NCBI GenBank assembly: GCA_002069025.1
Contig: MWBK01000131.1
Span: 1 to 51,688, forward strand
DNA length: 51,688 bases
Origin: Bacteroidetes bacterium ADurb.Bin302
GTDB lineage: Bacteria; Bacteroidota; Bacteroidia; Bacteroidales; Paludibacteraceae
Direction: 5' to 3'
Below, in pieces: positions 16,465-24,858 of this stretch (position 1 is its first letter; every line of letters starts with the position of its first letter). The position numbers and the translations under genes are program-made. The notes under the pieces are model-generated. The model made no database searches and was not told the DNA's origin. It worked only from the letters and a program-made list of their open reading frames with translations.

Positions 16465-17340
16465 CTATAAAACATTTAATACTTGTTCTTTAATTTGTTC
16501 CAGTTCATCCTTCATTTTAACTACTACAATTTGTAGTTCACTATGATTTGCTTTTGAACCAAGAGTATTGATTTCACGTCCCATTTCTTGCGCAATGAAC
16601 CCTAATTTTTTACCTTGAGATTCTCCATTGGCCAATGTATCGCGAAAATATTTAAGATGATTTGCCAAGCGTTGTTTTTCTTCGCTAATGTCAAGCTTTT
16701 CTATGTAAAAAATAAGTTCCTGCTCTACTCTATTTTGATCGTATGTAATCTTATCTTCAAGCGATTTTAAATTATCTTCGAAACGAGATTTTATTTTGTC
16801 AATACGAGCACGCTCATAGTTAGGGACTTCTGCCAAAAGATTTTCTATGTTTGTAATTTTAGATAAGAAGAATTTTTCAAGTCCTTCACCTTCTTGTTTT
16901 CTAAATGTAATTAGTTGAGATATAGCATTATCAATCGCTGTTTGAGCTACATTCCATTCATCCTCATCCAAATCCTGAACTTCTGTTTTCATTACATCAG
17001 GAATCTTTAGTAATAATTGAAACCAATCTTTAGGTTCTTCCAAACCTGTTGCAGCAGCAAGTGCGACTATTTGTTTTCGATAATCTTCAAAAACAGAAGT
17101 ATTTATATGACAATTCGCCTCAGCGCTGGTATTATCTGTATACAATGCAAAGTCAACTTTCCCTCGTTCCAAAACTTGTGCTATACGACTTCTCATTTCA
17201 ATATCTTTTTCGCGATACAAACCAGATACTCTAGTTGAAATATCCATTTGTTTACTATTTAAAGACTTGATTTCAGCAACAATTTTTTTATTTTGGAATT
17301 CACATACAGACTTTCCAAAACCAGTCATAGATTGAATCAT
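16465..17340 (-). CDS. yicC: YicC family endoribonuclease-like protein
   Basis: A 291-residue protein beginning MIQSMTGFGKS, the hallmark of YicC, with the C-terminal DUF1732 segment SQGKKLGFIAQEMGREINTLGSKAN. YicC of E. coli has been reported to act as an endoribonuclease. It is the first gene of the operon with gmk and nadD, a linkage conserved in many phyla. Confidence 0.93.
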   Translation of the reverse strand: MIQSMTGFGKSVCEFQNKKIVAEIKSLNSKQMDISTRVSGLYREKDIEMRSRIAQVLERGKVDFALYTDNTSAEANCHINTSVFEDYRKQIVALAAATGLEEPKDWFQLLLKIPDVMKTEVQDLDEDEWNVAQTAIDNAISQLITFRKQEGEGLEKFFLSKITNIENLLAEVPNYERARIDKIKSRFEDNLKSLEDKITYDQNRVEQELIFYIEKLDISEEKQRLANHLKYFRDTLANGESQGKKLGFIAQEMGREINTLGSKANHSELQIVVVKMKDELEQIKEQVLNVL

Positions 17341-17376
17341 GTATAATCGTTTTAATTTTTATAGATATAAACCTTG

Positions 17377-17384
17377 CAAAGGTA
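17377..17384 (-). promoter_or_regulatory. -7 element TACCTTTG for yicC-gmk-nadD
   Basis: The minus strand reads TACCTTTG, 36 bases upstream of the yicC ATG, with a TTTG (complement of 17407-17410) 22 bases further upstream as the -33 candidate. Confidence 0.65.
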
Positions 17385-17426
17385 AGGTTTTTTGAATTAA
17401 ATTAGTCAAATCTCAGCATAAATCAC

Positions 17427-17434
17427 TACTTTTG
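17427..17434 (+). promoter_or_regulatory. -7 element TACTTTTG immediately upstream of tsaB
   Basis: Matches TAnnTTTG and ends only nine bases before the tsaB ATG at 17444, so the transcript should be leaderless or nearly so. It overlaps an alternative TTG start at 17432, which is thereby ruled out. Confidence 0.65.
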
Positions 17435-17443
17435 CATCTTGTT

Positions 17444-18133
17444 ATGGCAAGTATATTAAATATAGATACGGCTACACGCATTTGCTCCGCTGCACTCTCA
17501 GAAGATGGTTTCTGCGTAGCACAAAAGCTTGATATCGAGGGTAAAAACCATGGCAAGTTAATAGCAGGTTTTGTTGGCGAATTGATGAATGAAGCGAAAC
17601 AACGAAATCGTAAAATTGATGCAATAGCTATCAGTTGTGGTCCGGGTTCATATACAGGCCTAAGAATTGGCAGCTCTTTTGCAAAAGGTTTATGTTATGG
17701 TTTAGATATACCGCTAATTGCCATACCTACACTCAAATTGATTGCAAAAGGATTTATTGAAAAACAAGGATTTGTTGACGGACTATTATGTCCTATGATT
17801 GATGCTCGTCGAATGGAAGTATATGCTGCTTTATATAATCCTGATTTAAGCGAACATAGAGAAACATCTGCCGACATTATAGATGAAAATTCTTATGCAG
17901 AATATCTAAATAGTGGAAAAGTTTACTTCTTTGGAGACGGATCAGAAAAATGCCAAACTAGTATTTTGCATAAAAACGCTATCTTTGTGAATGACATTAT
18001 TCCATTATCAGAGAATATGGCATCGCTATCGGAAGCAGCATATAAATCAAGCGATTTCAAAGATATCGCATATTTTGAACCATTTTACCTTAAAGAATTT
18101 ATATCTACCAAACCCAAAAATAAGGTATTCTAA
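17444..18133 (+). CDS. tsaB: tRNA threonylcarbamoyladenosine biosynthesis protein TsaB
   Basis: A 229-residue ASKHA-fold protein beginning with NIDTATRICSAAL and carrying the conserved SCGPGSYTGLRIGSSFAKGL motif. TsaB binds TsaD and TsaE and is needed to make the t6A modification at position 37 of ANN-decoding tRNAs. The C-terminal half (after residue 110) is more variable, as usual. First gene of a unit with DUF4290, murA and a lipoprotein gene. Confidence 0.94.
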   Translation: MASILNIDTATRICSAALSEDGFCVAQKLDIEGKNHGKLIAGFVGELMNEAKQRNRKIDAIAISCGPGSYTGLRIGSSFAKGLCYGLDIPLIAIPTLKLIAKGFIEKQGFVDGLLCPMIDARRMEVYAALYNPDLSEHRETSADIIDENSYAEYLNSGKVYFFGDGSEKCQTSILHKNAIFVNDIIPLSENMASLSEAAYKSSDFKDIAYFEPFYLKEFISTKPKNKVF

Positions 18134-18142
18134 TTTTACATC

Positions 18143-18754
18143 ATGGAATATTATACTCAAAAGAACAAATTAATTTTGACAGAATACGGTCGAAACATCC
18201 AACAAATGGTTGAATATGCCATGACGATTGAAGACAGGGACGAACGCACACGTTGTGTACATACCATAATCAACATAATGGGAAATTTATTTCCCCATTT
18301 GCGTGATGTAAACGACTTTAAGCATAAATTATGGGACCACTTGGCTATGATGTCAAATTATAAACTTGACATTGACTATCCATATGAGGTACCAAAAGAA
18401 TTAGTTTTAACAAAACCGGAACCACTTCCATATCCTGAAACTTCAGTAAAATATCGTTATTACGGACAACAAATGATACAATTTATTAAGGCTGTAGAAG
18501 ATTATAATGGCGATAATAAAGATAAATTGGTAACATTGTTGGCAAATCACATGAAAAAATGTTTCCTAACATGGAACAAAGACAATGTTGATGACCAAAA
18601 AATATTTAATGATTTGCGCGAAATCTCAAATGGTAAGATCGATTTAAACGAAGAAACGATCAAGTTAAAAGAAACTAAAGACATACTTGCCAACAACAAT
18701 AAGAAGATTTTTGTAAACGGTAAGAATCGTCAAAAACAACAAGGAAGAAAATAA
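18143..18754 (+). CDS. DUF4290 domain protein
   Basis: A 203-residue soluble protein matching DUF4290, a family essentially confined to Bacteroidota and typically encoded directly upstream of murA. The recognisable start is YTQKNKLILTEYGRNIQQMVEYA, followed by a helical domain with PHLRDVNDFKHKLWDHL. The C-terminal 40 residues are charged and Asn/Lys-rich. No function is known. It lies 9 bases after tsaB and 1 base before murA. Confidence 0.9.
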   Translation: MEYYTQKNKLILTEYGRNIQQMVEYAMTIEDRDERTRCVHTIINIMGNLFPHLRDVNDFKHKLWDHLAMMSNYKLDIDYPYEVPKELVLTKPEPLPYPETSVKYRYYGQQMIQFIKAVEDYNGDNKDKLVTLLANHMKKCFLTWNKDNVDDQKIFNDLREISNGKIDLNEETIKLKETKDILANNNKKIFVNGKNRQKQQGRK

Positions 18755-18755
18755 T

Positions 18756-20060
18756 ATGGCATCATTTGTTATTGAAGGCGGACACAGACTAAGTGGAGAA
18801 ATTTATCCTCAGGGCGCGAAAAACGAAGCCCTTCAGGTTATTTGTGCGTGCTTACTTACCGAAAGTACCGTTACGATAAACAATGTGCCTGATATTGCGG
18901 ATGTCAATAATCTTATTGAGTTGATTCATCAGATAGGTGTCGAAATAACACACAAAAAAGAAAAAACATACACTTTCTGTGCAAAAAACATTCGACACGA
19001 ATATTTTGAGACAGAAGATTACTACAAAAAAAGTAGCTCATTAAGAGGCTCTATAATGTTGGTCGGTCCACTATTAGCACGTTTAGGATATGCAGTAGCA
19101 CCTAAACCGGGTGGAGATAAAATAGGACGCCGGCGTTTAGATACCCATTTTGAAGGGATGCGCAAACTGGGAGCCAACTTTACTTACGACGAAGTAAAAC
19201 AATTATACAGAATAGAAAGTAAAAAGCTACAAGCTTGCTATATGTTGCTTGATGAGGCTTCTGTTACAGGTACTGCAAATATACTTATGAGTGCAGTTTT
19301 GGCAGATGGTGTTACAACAATATATAATGCCGCATGCGAACCATACATACAGCAATTATGCAAGATGCTTAACAGTATGGGAGCTAAAATAGAAGGAATA
19401 GGATCTAATCTGCTTACTATTACCGGAGTGAACTCACTAAAAGGTTGCGAACATACGATTCTGCCTGATATGATAGAAGTTGGCAGTTTTATCGGAATGG
19501 CAGCTATGACCGGATCTGACATTACAATTAAAAATGTATCTATACAAAACTTAGGTCTTATACCTGATAGTTTTCGCAAATTGGGCATCCAATTAGAATG
19601 TACAAGAGATGATATTCACATTCCGGCACAAGAACATTTTAGTATAGATTCATATATAGATGGTTCTATTATGACAATAGCTGATGCTCCATGGCCAGGC
19701 TTAACCCCTGATTTACTAAGCGTTTTACTTGTTGTAGCCACTAAAGCCAAAGGCAGCGTATTGATACATCAAAAGATGTTTGAAAGTAGATTATTTTTCG
19801 TTGACAAACTAATTGATATGGGAGCAAAAATTATTCTTTGCGACCCACATAGAGCCACTATTATTGGCTTAGGTGATAAGTTCAGACTACGAGCTGCGAA
19901 TATGAGTTCGCCTGATATACGTGCCGGAATTGCATTATTAATTGCTGCACTAGGAGCTGAGGGTACCAGCACTATTAATAATATTGAGCAAATAGATAGA
20001 GGCTATGAACATATTGATGAAAGATTAAATGCATTAGGAGCAAACATCACTCGCAAATGA
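18756..20060 (+). CDS. murA: UDP-N-acetylglucosamine 1-carboxyvinyltransferase MurA, Asp-type active site
   Basis: A 434-residue EPSP-synthase-fold enzyme that transfers enolpyruvate from PEP to UDP-GlcNAc, the first committed step of peptidoglycan synthesis. The N-terminal GGHRLSGEIYPQGAKNEAL and the LDEASVTGTANILMSAV segment are typical. The loop that normally holds the catalytic Cys (GGCxIG in E. coli) reads PGGDKIGRRRLDTH here, with Asp at residue 121. This Cys-to-Asp change preserves activity but blocks covalent inhibition by fosfomycin in the enzymes where it has been studied, so intrinsic resistance of the enzyme is expected. Confidence 0.95.
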   Translation: MASFVIEGGHRLSGEIYPQGAKNEALQVICACLLTESTVTINNVPDIADVNNLIELIHQIGVEITHKKEKTYTFCAKNIRHEYFETEDYYKKSSSLRGSIMLVGPLLARLGYAVAPKPGGDKIGRRRLDTHFEGMRKLGANFTYDEVKQLYRIESKKLQACYMLLDEASVTGTANILMSAVLADGVTTIYNAACEPYIQQLCKMLNSMGAKIEGIGSNLLTITGVNSLKGCEHTILPDMIEVGSFIGMAAMTGSDITIKNVSIQNLGLIPDSFRKLGIQLECTRDDIHIPAQEHFSIDSYIDGSIMTIADAPWPGLTPDLLSVLLVVATKAKGSVLIHQKMFESRLFFVDKLIDMGAKIILCDPHRATIIGLGDKFRLRAANMSSPDIRAGIALLIAALGAEGTSTINNIEQIDRGYEHIDERLNALGANITRK

Positions 20061-21226
20061 AACATTTCAACCATTATATTATAGGCTGCTTTTTCCTTCT
20101 TTTCGTTGTATCATGCAGTTCAACGGATCCCAAAGCATACAAAGTAGATTCCGAATTTGAGCCTTATGTTCAAAAATTTTTTCAAGATGCAAAAACATAT
20201 GGTCAAAACTACGATAGTTTAGGACTGATTATGCGTTTTGCCAATTTAAGCGATAATACAGCAGGCTTATGTTACGTTAACCGTCAACCTATTACAATAG
20301 AAATTGATAGGACATATTGGAACAGCATTTCGGGTCCAAACGAGACTAACATCAAAGAAGATCTTATTTTTCATGAAATGGGACACGGATTTCCTAAGCG
20401 AACGCACATTAACAACTCCTTAAATAATGGAGATTGGAAAAGCATTATGTGTGGAGATGAACTTCCTAACGGAAGAGAGCCGAACATAAATTACCGAGGA
20501 TTCCGTAAAGATTATTACATAAAAGAATTATTTACGCAAACAAACGAAGAACCTTCTTGGAGTAATTATGTTCCTAATTTTTCAGAAATCCAAGAAAACG
20601 ATATTATATATGCAGATGCACAAACTCCAAGTTATTGGTTTATAACTATTCCGAACGAAGAATATTCCGGCCGCATCGAAAGTAATCAATACGTTTTTGA
20701 AAATAAAACAGAAACTGATTTATTTTTACCGATTAAATTTAATGGATTAGACATCCGTAATGATTTTTACTACGAAGTTTCAGCACGTTTGCAATCAGAA
20801 AATAATAACAGCTATTTTGGTATAAGTATTGGCGATACAACCGAATCTTCATGGTCGATACATTACTCTTCTTTTAATAAAACCAAAAACATATTGATAG
20901 GAGAAAGTTCATGCCGTCAATCATTTGTAAGTTTATATAATGAAGGTCTATCCGAAACTGAAGACAATATTATTGCACTCAGAAAAAAGGCTGACACATT
21001 ATACTATTATCAAAACGGGAATTTTTATTATCACAATGACCTCATTGATATACCTATACATGGCAACTGCTTCGGTTTTACAATGCCTGCAAAAAGTACG
21101 GTTTACATCAACTATGCAAAAATAAAGTCATCGAGCGAGAGTGGTAAGAAGAAGGCATTTGAATCTACCGATAAAATACGTCCTATCCCTATACCGAAAT
21201 ATAGGACAATTAAATACAAACAATAA
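20057..21226 (+). CDS. Lipoprotein with zincin-like HExxH motif (putative metallopeptidase)
   Basis: A 389-residue protein with a lipoprotein signal peptide and lipobox VVSCSS. It contains FHEMGHG with the HExxH pair at His106/Glu107/His110, followed by WKSIMCGDELPNGR, where SIM may be a Met-turn, as expected for a zinc metallopeptidase. The C-terminal half (about residues 200-360) looks like a beta-sandwich, possibly concanavalin-like. It overlaps the murA stop by four bases (ATGA), so it is translationally coupled to cell-wall synthesis. I do not recognise a named family; the peptidase role is an inference from the motif. Confidence 0.7.
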   Translation: MKHFNHYIIGCFFLLFVVSCSSTDPKAYKVDSEFEPYVQKFFQDAKTYGQNYDSLGLIMRFANLSDNTAGLCYVNRQPITIEIDRTYWNSISGPNETNIKEDLIFHEMGHGFPKRTHINNSLNNGDWKSIMCGDELPNGREPNINYRGFRKDYYIKELFTQTNEEPSWSNYVPNFSEIQENDIIYADAQTPSYWFITIPNEEYSGRIESNQYVFENKTETDLFLPIKFNGLDIRNDFYYEVSARLQSENNNSYFGISIGDTTESSWSIHYSSFNKTKNILIGESSCRQSFVSLYNEGLSETEDNIIALRKKADTLYYYQNGNFYYHNDLIDIPIHGNCFGFTMPAKSTVYINYAKIKSSSESGKKKAFESTDKIRPIPIPKYRTIKYKQ

Positions 21227-21237
21227 GAATTGATTAT

Positions 21238-21807
21238 TTAAGGACGTAAGCCTTTAAAGATAAATGCAGCTATAGCTTCTTTTCGTTCCGCCATACGTTC
21301 TGAAACATTTTCTTTGATATATGGAACCTCCAAGCCTTTTAAAGAGTATAGGATAATTGTTGCAGCAGTATCTATATCCTTAATTCCAAATAATCCCGAA
21401 TTAACACCTTCGCGCAAAATAACTTTTAACATTTTTAGTTCTTTAATGCTGGTCTGACGTCTTATACGCTCCACTGTTTTTATATCATTAAAGAAGTCGG
21501 CCCTAAGTGTACCATTACTTTGTACAATATCGCGGATGCTATCTAAATGTATATATATATACTCTACCAATTTTTCATTTGCAGGTATTTTTTTATCTAT
21601 TATTTTTTCCAAACGCTCTACAAGATGCGCTAATTCTTGCTCCACTACAGCATAATAGACATCTTCTTTATTTTTAAAATACGTATATAGTGTACGACGC
21701 CCCTTGTTTGAAGCTTCTGCAATATCGTTCATGGTTGCGTGTGCCACACCCATCTTTACAAACACCTGCCTTGCTGTTTCAATAAAAAGTTGACGCGTTT
21801 TTTTCAT
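21238..21807 (-). CDS. TetR/AcrR family transcriptional regulator
   Basis: A 189-residue regulator with an N-terminal helix-turn-helix (residues about 8-55: ATMNDIAEASNKGRRTLYTYFKNKEDVY) typical of TetR proteins and a helical ligand/dimer domain. The upstream region holds a 44-bp palindrome at 21822-21865 that overlaps its own promoter element, strongly suggesting autoregulation. No efflux gene sits beside it; the divergent neighbour is tilS. Ligand unknown. Confidence 0.88.
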   Translation of the reverse strand: MKKTRQLFIETARQVFVKMGVAHATMNDIAEASNKGRRTLYTYFKNKEDVYYAVVEQELAHLVERLEKIIDKKIPANEKLVEYIYIHLDSIRDIVQSNGTLRADFFNDIKTVERIRRQTSIKELKMLKVILREGVNSGLFGIKDIDTAATIILYSLKGLEVPYIKENVSERMAERKEAIAAFIFKGLRP

Positions 21808-21821
21808 TACTGAATTTTACT

Positions 21822-21865
21822 ATAGTATTTTTGCACAAAATCATTCATTTGTGCAAAAATACTAT
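21822..21865. promoter_or_regulatory. 44-bp palindrome with two opposing -7 elements (candidate TetR operator)
   Basis: ATAGTATTTTTGCACAAA at 21822-21839 and its exact complement at 21848-21865 form an 18-bp perfect inverted repeat around an 8-bp spacer. Each arm contains a TATTTTTG -7 element: plus strand at 21826-21833 and minus strand at 21854-21861, pointing toward each other across the palindrome. The minus-strand element is positioned to drive the TetR gene, whose ATG is 47 bases downstream. Binding by the TetR protein is inferred, not shown. Confidence 0.7.
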
Positions 21866-21905
21866 TTATACATTAAATCTGCAAACTCAAATCAATAGAA
21901 AAAAG

Positions 21906-21913
21906 TATCTTTG
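21906..21913 (+). promoter_or_regulatory. -7 element TATCTTTG for tilS
   Basis: Matches TAnnTTTG and ends 16 bases before the tilS ATG at 21930, giving a short leader. It supports the 21930 start over the in-frame 21831 one, which lies upstream of this promoter and inside the palindrome. Confidence 0.65.
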
Positions 21914-21929
21914 TAATATTTTAATTTAT

Positions 21930-23249
21930 ATGCAGCAAAAAATTGCGGAATACATTAAAAAATTTAGATTAATCAAACCTAACTCAAAGTTAATTATAGC
22001 CTTGAGTGGAGGGGCTGATTCCGTTGTATTGAACCATATTCTTCACAAAATGGGATACAATTGTATTGCTGCACATTGCAATTTTGAATTACGAGATGCT
22101 GAATCAGACAGAGATGAATTATTTGTAAGGCAATTATGCAATGTTTTAAATATACCACTTGAAATTATTCATTTTAATACAAATGAATATGCTGCCAAAC
22201 AAAAAGTTTCTATTGAAATGGCCGCTCGCAAGCTTCGCTATGATTGGTTCGAAAACATCAGAATTAAATATGATGCCGATTTTATTTGCGTTGCTCATCA
22301 TAAAGATGATTCTATAGAAACCTGCCTGTTAAATATAATAAGAGGAACCGGGATTAACGGTATCACAGGCATTAAGCCTATTAATGGCAAAATAATAAGA
22401 CCATTGTTATGTGTCAGCCGTAAAGAAATAGAAGATTATGCAAAGCAAAACGATCTTAGTTATGTTACAGATTCAACTAATCTAGAAACTGAATATACCA
22501 GAAATAAGATAAGAAATATTTTACTGCCAATGCTGGAAGATATAAATCCGGTATTTAGGCAGACGATGGAAAACAATATTGAGAATTGGAAAGAAGCTGC
22601 TTTTTTGTATTCGCACACTATAAATAATGACTTATCGAATTTATGTAAAACAGATGGTACATATACATGGATTTGCGAAGATGAACTTTTTGCATTCCCA
22701 TATTCAAAAACATTGCTGTTTGAATGGTTAAAACAATATGGATTTTCAAATAGTGTTATCGAAGAAATAGCTGAACACAAATACACTCAAACAGGCAAGC
22801 GCTTTTGTTCAGACACGCACGAACTAATAGTTGATAGATGTAGATTGATATTGTCTGAAAAGAAATCAGATGACTATAAAACTTATGAGATAAGTAAAAA
22901 TGATAGCTCTTGCATACAACCCATACATCTAAAAATGAGTTTCGTTTTTGATACAAGTATTTGTAAAGACACAAAAGTAGCTCTGCTTGATGCAGACAAA
23001 TTAAAGTTTCCGCTAACAATAAGAAAATGGCGCAATGGCGATTTCTTTTATCCACTCGGAATGGAAAGTCCTAAAAAACTCAGTGATTTTTTTGTGGATA
23101 CAAAAATAAACATTGCACAGAAACAAGACATTTACTTACTTGTTTCTGGCAATGATATTGTATGGATTATTGGAAAACGCATCGACAACAGATATAAAAT
23201 CAATGCCAATACTAAAAAAGTTTATCGATTAGAACTTTGCGACAACTAA
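21930..23249 (+). CDS. tilS: tRNA(Ile)-lysidine synthetase
   Basis: A 439-residue enzyme that attaches lysine to C34 of the tRNA-Ile CAU anticodon so that it reads AUA codons. The PP-loop SGGADSVV is at residues 26-33, followed by [16 protein letters not shown] and [21 protein letters not shown], all diagnostic of TilS. The C-terminal domain (about 350-439) contains [15 protein letters not shown] and KLSDFF, conserved in the long TilS type. It ends convergently with aroC, the two stop codons overlapping by four bases. Confidence 0.95.
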   Translation: MQQKIAEYIKKFRLIKPNSKLIIALSGGADSVVLNHILHKMGYNCIAAHCNFELRDAESDRDELFVRQLCNVLNIPLEIIHFNTNEYAAKQKVSIEMAARKLRYDWFENIRIKYDADFICVAHHKDDSIETCLLNIIRGTGINGITGIKPINGKIIRPLLCVSRKEIEDYAKQNDLSYVTDSTNLETEYTRNKIRNILLPMLEDINPVFRQTMENNIENWKEAAFLYSHTINNDLSNLCKTDGTYTWICEDELFAFPYSKTLLFEWLKQYGFSNSVIEEIAEHKYTQTGKRFCSDTHELIVDRCRLILSEKKSDDYKTYEISKNDSSCIQPIHLKMSFVFDTSICKDTKVALLDADKLKFPLTIRKWRNGDFFYPLGMESPKKLSDFFVDTKINIAQKQDIYLLVSGNDIVWIIGKRIDNRYKINANTKKVYRLELCDN

Positions 23250-24259
23250 ATACGCGAGCTACGCGACATTAAATAAGCATCGAACAATACAATTGCAGCC
23301 ATCGATTCAACAACAGGTATAGCACGAGGCAATACACAAGCATCATGTCTTCCCTTCATAGTTAAAACAACAGAATTACAATCTGCATCAATTGTATTTT
23401 GCGCTTTCATAAGAGTTGCAACGGGTTTAAAGGCAACTCTAAAGTAAATATCCTGGCCATTAGAGATTCCTCCTTGAATACCACCGGAACGATTGGTTTT
23501 AGTTTTAACTTGCCCGTTTTGACAAATAAATTCGTCATTTTGTTCAGAGCCACGCATTGAAGCTCCTTCAAAACCTGTTCCATATTCAAATCCCTTAGCC
23601 GCATTAATTGACATCATTGCAGATGCAAGCAATGCCTGCAATTTACCGAAAACAGGTTCTCCTAAACCGAATGGCACATTCTTGATGGTACAAGATATTA
23701 TTCCGCCAACTGTATCACAATCTTGTTTAGCCTTTAGAATCTCTGCATTCATTTCAGCCTCAGTTCCTATAACTTTTCCTATCTGAATAATTTTTGCGTC
23801 TATACTAATAGAATCTTCAAACTTTTGATTTAAAGCAAGTTTAGCTACTGCTCCGGCAACGACACGACATGCAGTTTCTCGTGCTGAGCTACGCCCACCA
23901 CCGCGATAATCACGCAGTCCATATTTTGCTGTGTAAGTATAATCGGCATGCGAAGGTCTGAATACATTTTTTACATTTTCATAATCCGACGAATGTTGGT
24001 CAGAATTACGGATAATAAAACCTATCGGAGTTCCTGTAGTTTTACCTTCGAAAACACCGGATAAAAATTCTACGATATCCGATTCTTTACGTGGACTTGT
24101 CAAAGCTGATTGACCAGGCTTGCGTCTGTCTAATTCACTTTGTACAAATGTCTCGTCTATCAAGATACCTGCAGGGCATCCGTCAATAACTCCGCCTATG
24201 GCACGTCCGTGAGATTCACCAAATTCAGTCAGTCTGAATATATTTCCAAATGTATTCAT
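23246..24259 (-). CDS. aroC: Chorismate synthase
   Basis: A 337-residue FMN-dependent lyase that makes chorismate from EPSP, the last common step of aromatic amino-acid synthesis. Conserved parts: the N-terminal [37 protein letters not shown], and the C-terminal [19 protein letters not shown]. It lies 29 bases after the FKBP gene and is probably transcribed from the lptD promoter as lptD-FKBP-aroC. Confidence 0.96.
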   Translation of the reverse strand: MNTFGNIFRLTEFGESHGRAIGGVIDGCPAGILIDETFVQSELDRRKPGQSALTSPRKESDIVEFLSGVFEGKTTGTPIGFIIRNSDQHSSDYENVKNVFRPSHADYTYTAKYGLRDYRGGGRSSARETACRVVAGAVAKLALNQKFEDSISIDAKIIQIGKVIGTEAEMNAEILKAKQDCDTVGGIISCTIKNVPFGLGEPVFGKLQALLASAMMSINAAKGFEYGTGFEGASMRGSEQNDEFICQNGQVKTKTNRSGGIQGGISNGQDIYFRVAFKPVATLMKAQNTIDADCNSVVLTMKGRHDACVLPRAIPVVESMAAIVLFDAYLMSRSSRI

Positions 24260-24288
24260 ATCGCCAAAATTATTTATTAGTCACTATA

Positions 24289-24837
24289 TCACTTACATCC
24301 GCAACAACCACTCTCGCAGTCTTCACCTTCACAGTCGCCATGGCAAGAACCACAAGAATGTTGACTCATAAGGTTTCTAATTTCATCTTCATCAGCTTCT
24401 CTTTTAACTAATACTTTTCCAACGAAATGCAAATCTTCACCGGCCAATGGGTGATTTAAATCTACAGTTACAGTATCTTCTCCAACAGCAACAATCGAAG
24501 CGTTAATTCTATTTCCTTCTTGATCTTGCAAAGGTACAACATTTCCTTCAAACAAGACCTTATTATCAATTTTGCCGTCAACTTCAAAAATATTTTTAGG
24601 CAGATCGATTACACTTTCATTATCGTATTCTCCATAAGCATCAGCCTTAGATATTACAAAATCAAATGTATTGTTCATTTCGAGTCCTACTGTTGCTTCT
24701 TCAAACTTATCCAACATCATGCCCAAACCACTATAAAAGCAAAGAGGCTTTTCTATTGTAGCTTGCTCCATTAACTCTTGTTCTTCACCTACAAATAAAT
24801 CGTATGTAAGTGCTAAATAATAATTCTTTTTGTCCAT
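24289..24837 (-). CDS. FKBP-type peptidyl-prolyl isomerase, SlyD-like
   Basis: A 182-residue SlyD-type prolyl isomerase: short FKBP halves (YYLALTYDLFVGEEQELMEQAT; VDLNHPLAGEDLHFVGKVL) flank an insert-in-flap chaperone domain (about residues 70-120). The C-terminus, CGSCHGDCEGEDCESGCCGC, is rich in Cys and probably binds nickel, zinc or copper, as does the His/Cys tail of SlyD. Cytoplasmic folding helper and possibly metallochaperone. Confidence 0.9.
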   Translation of the reverse strand: MDKKNYYLALTYDLFVGEEQELMEQATIEKPLCFYSGLGMMLDKFEEATVGLEMNNTFDFVISKADAYGEYDNESVIDLPKNIFEVDGKIDNKVLFEGNVVPLQDQEGNRINASIVAVGEDTVTVDLNHPLAGEDLHFVGKVLVKREADEDEIRNLMSQHSCGSCHGDCEGEDCESGCCGCK

Positions 24838-24858
24838 ATTTTTATAATTAAATGATTA

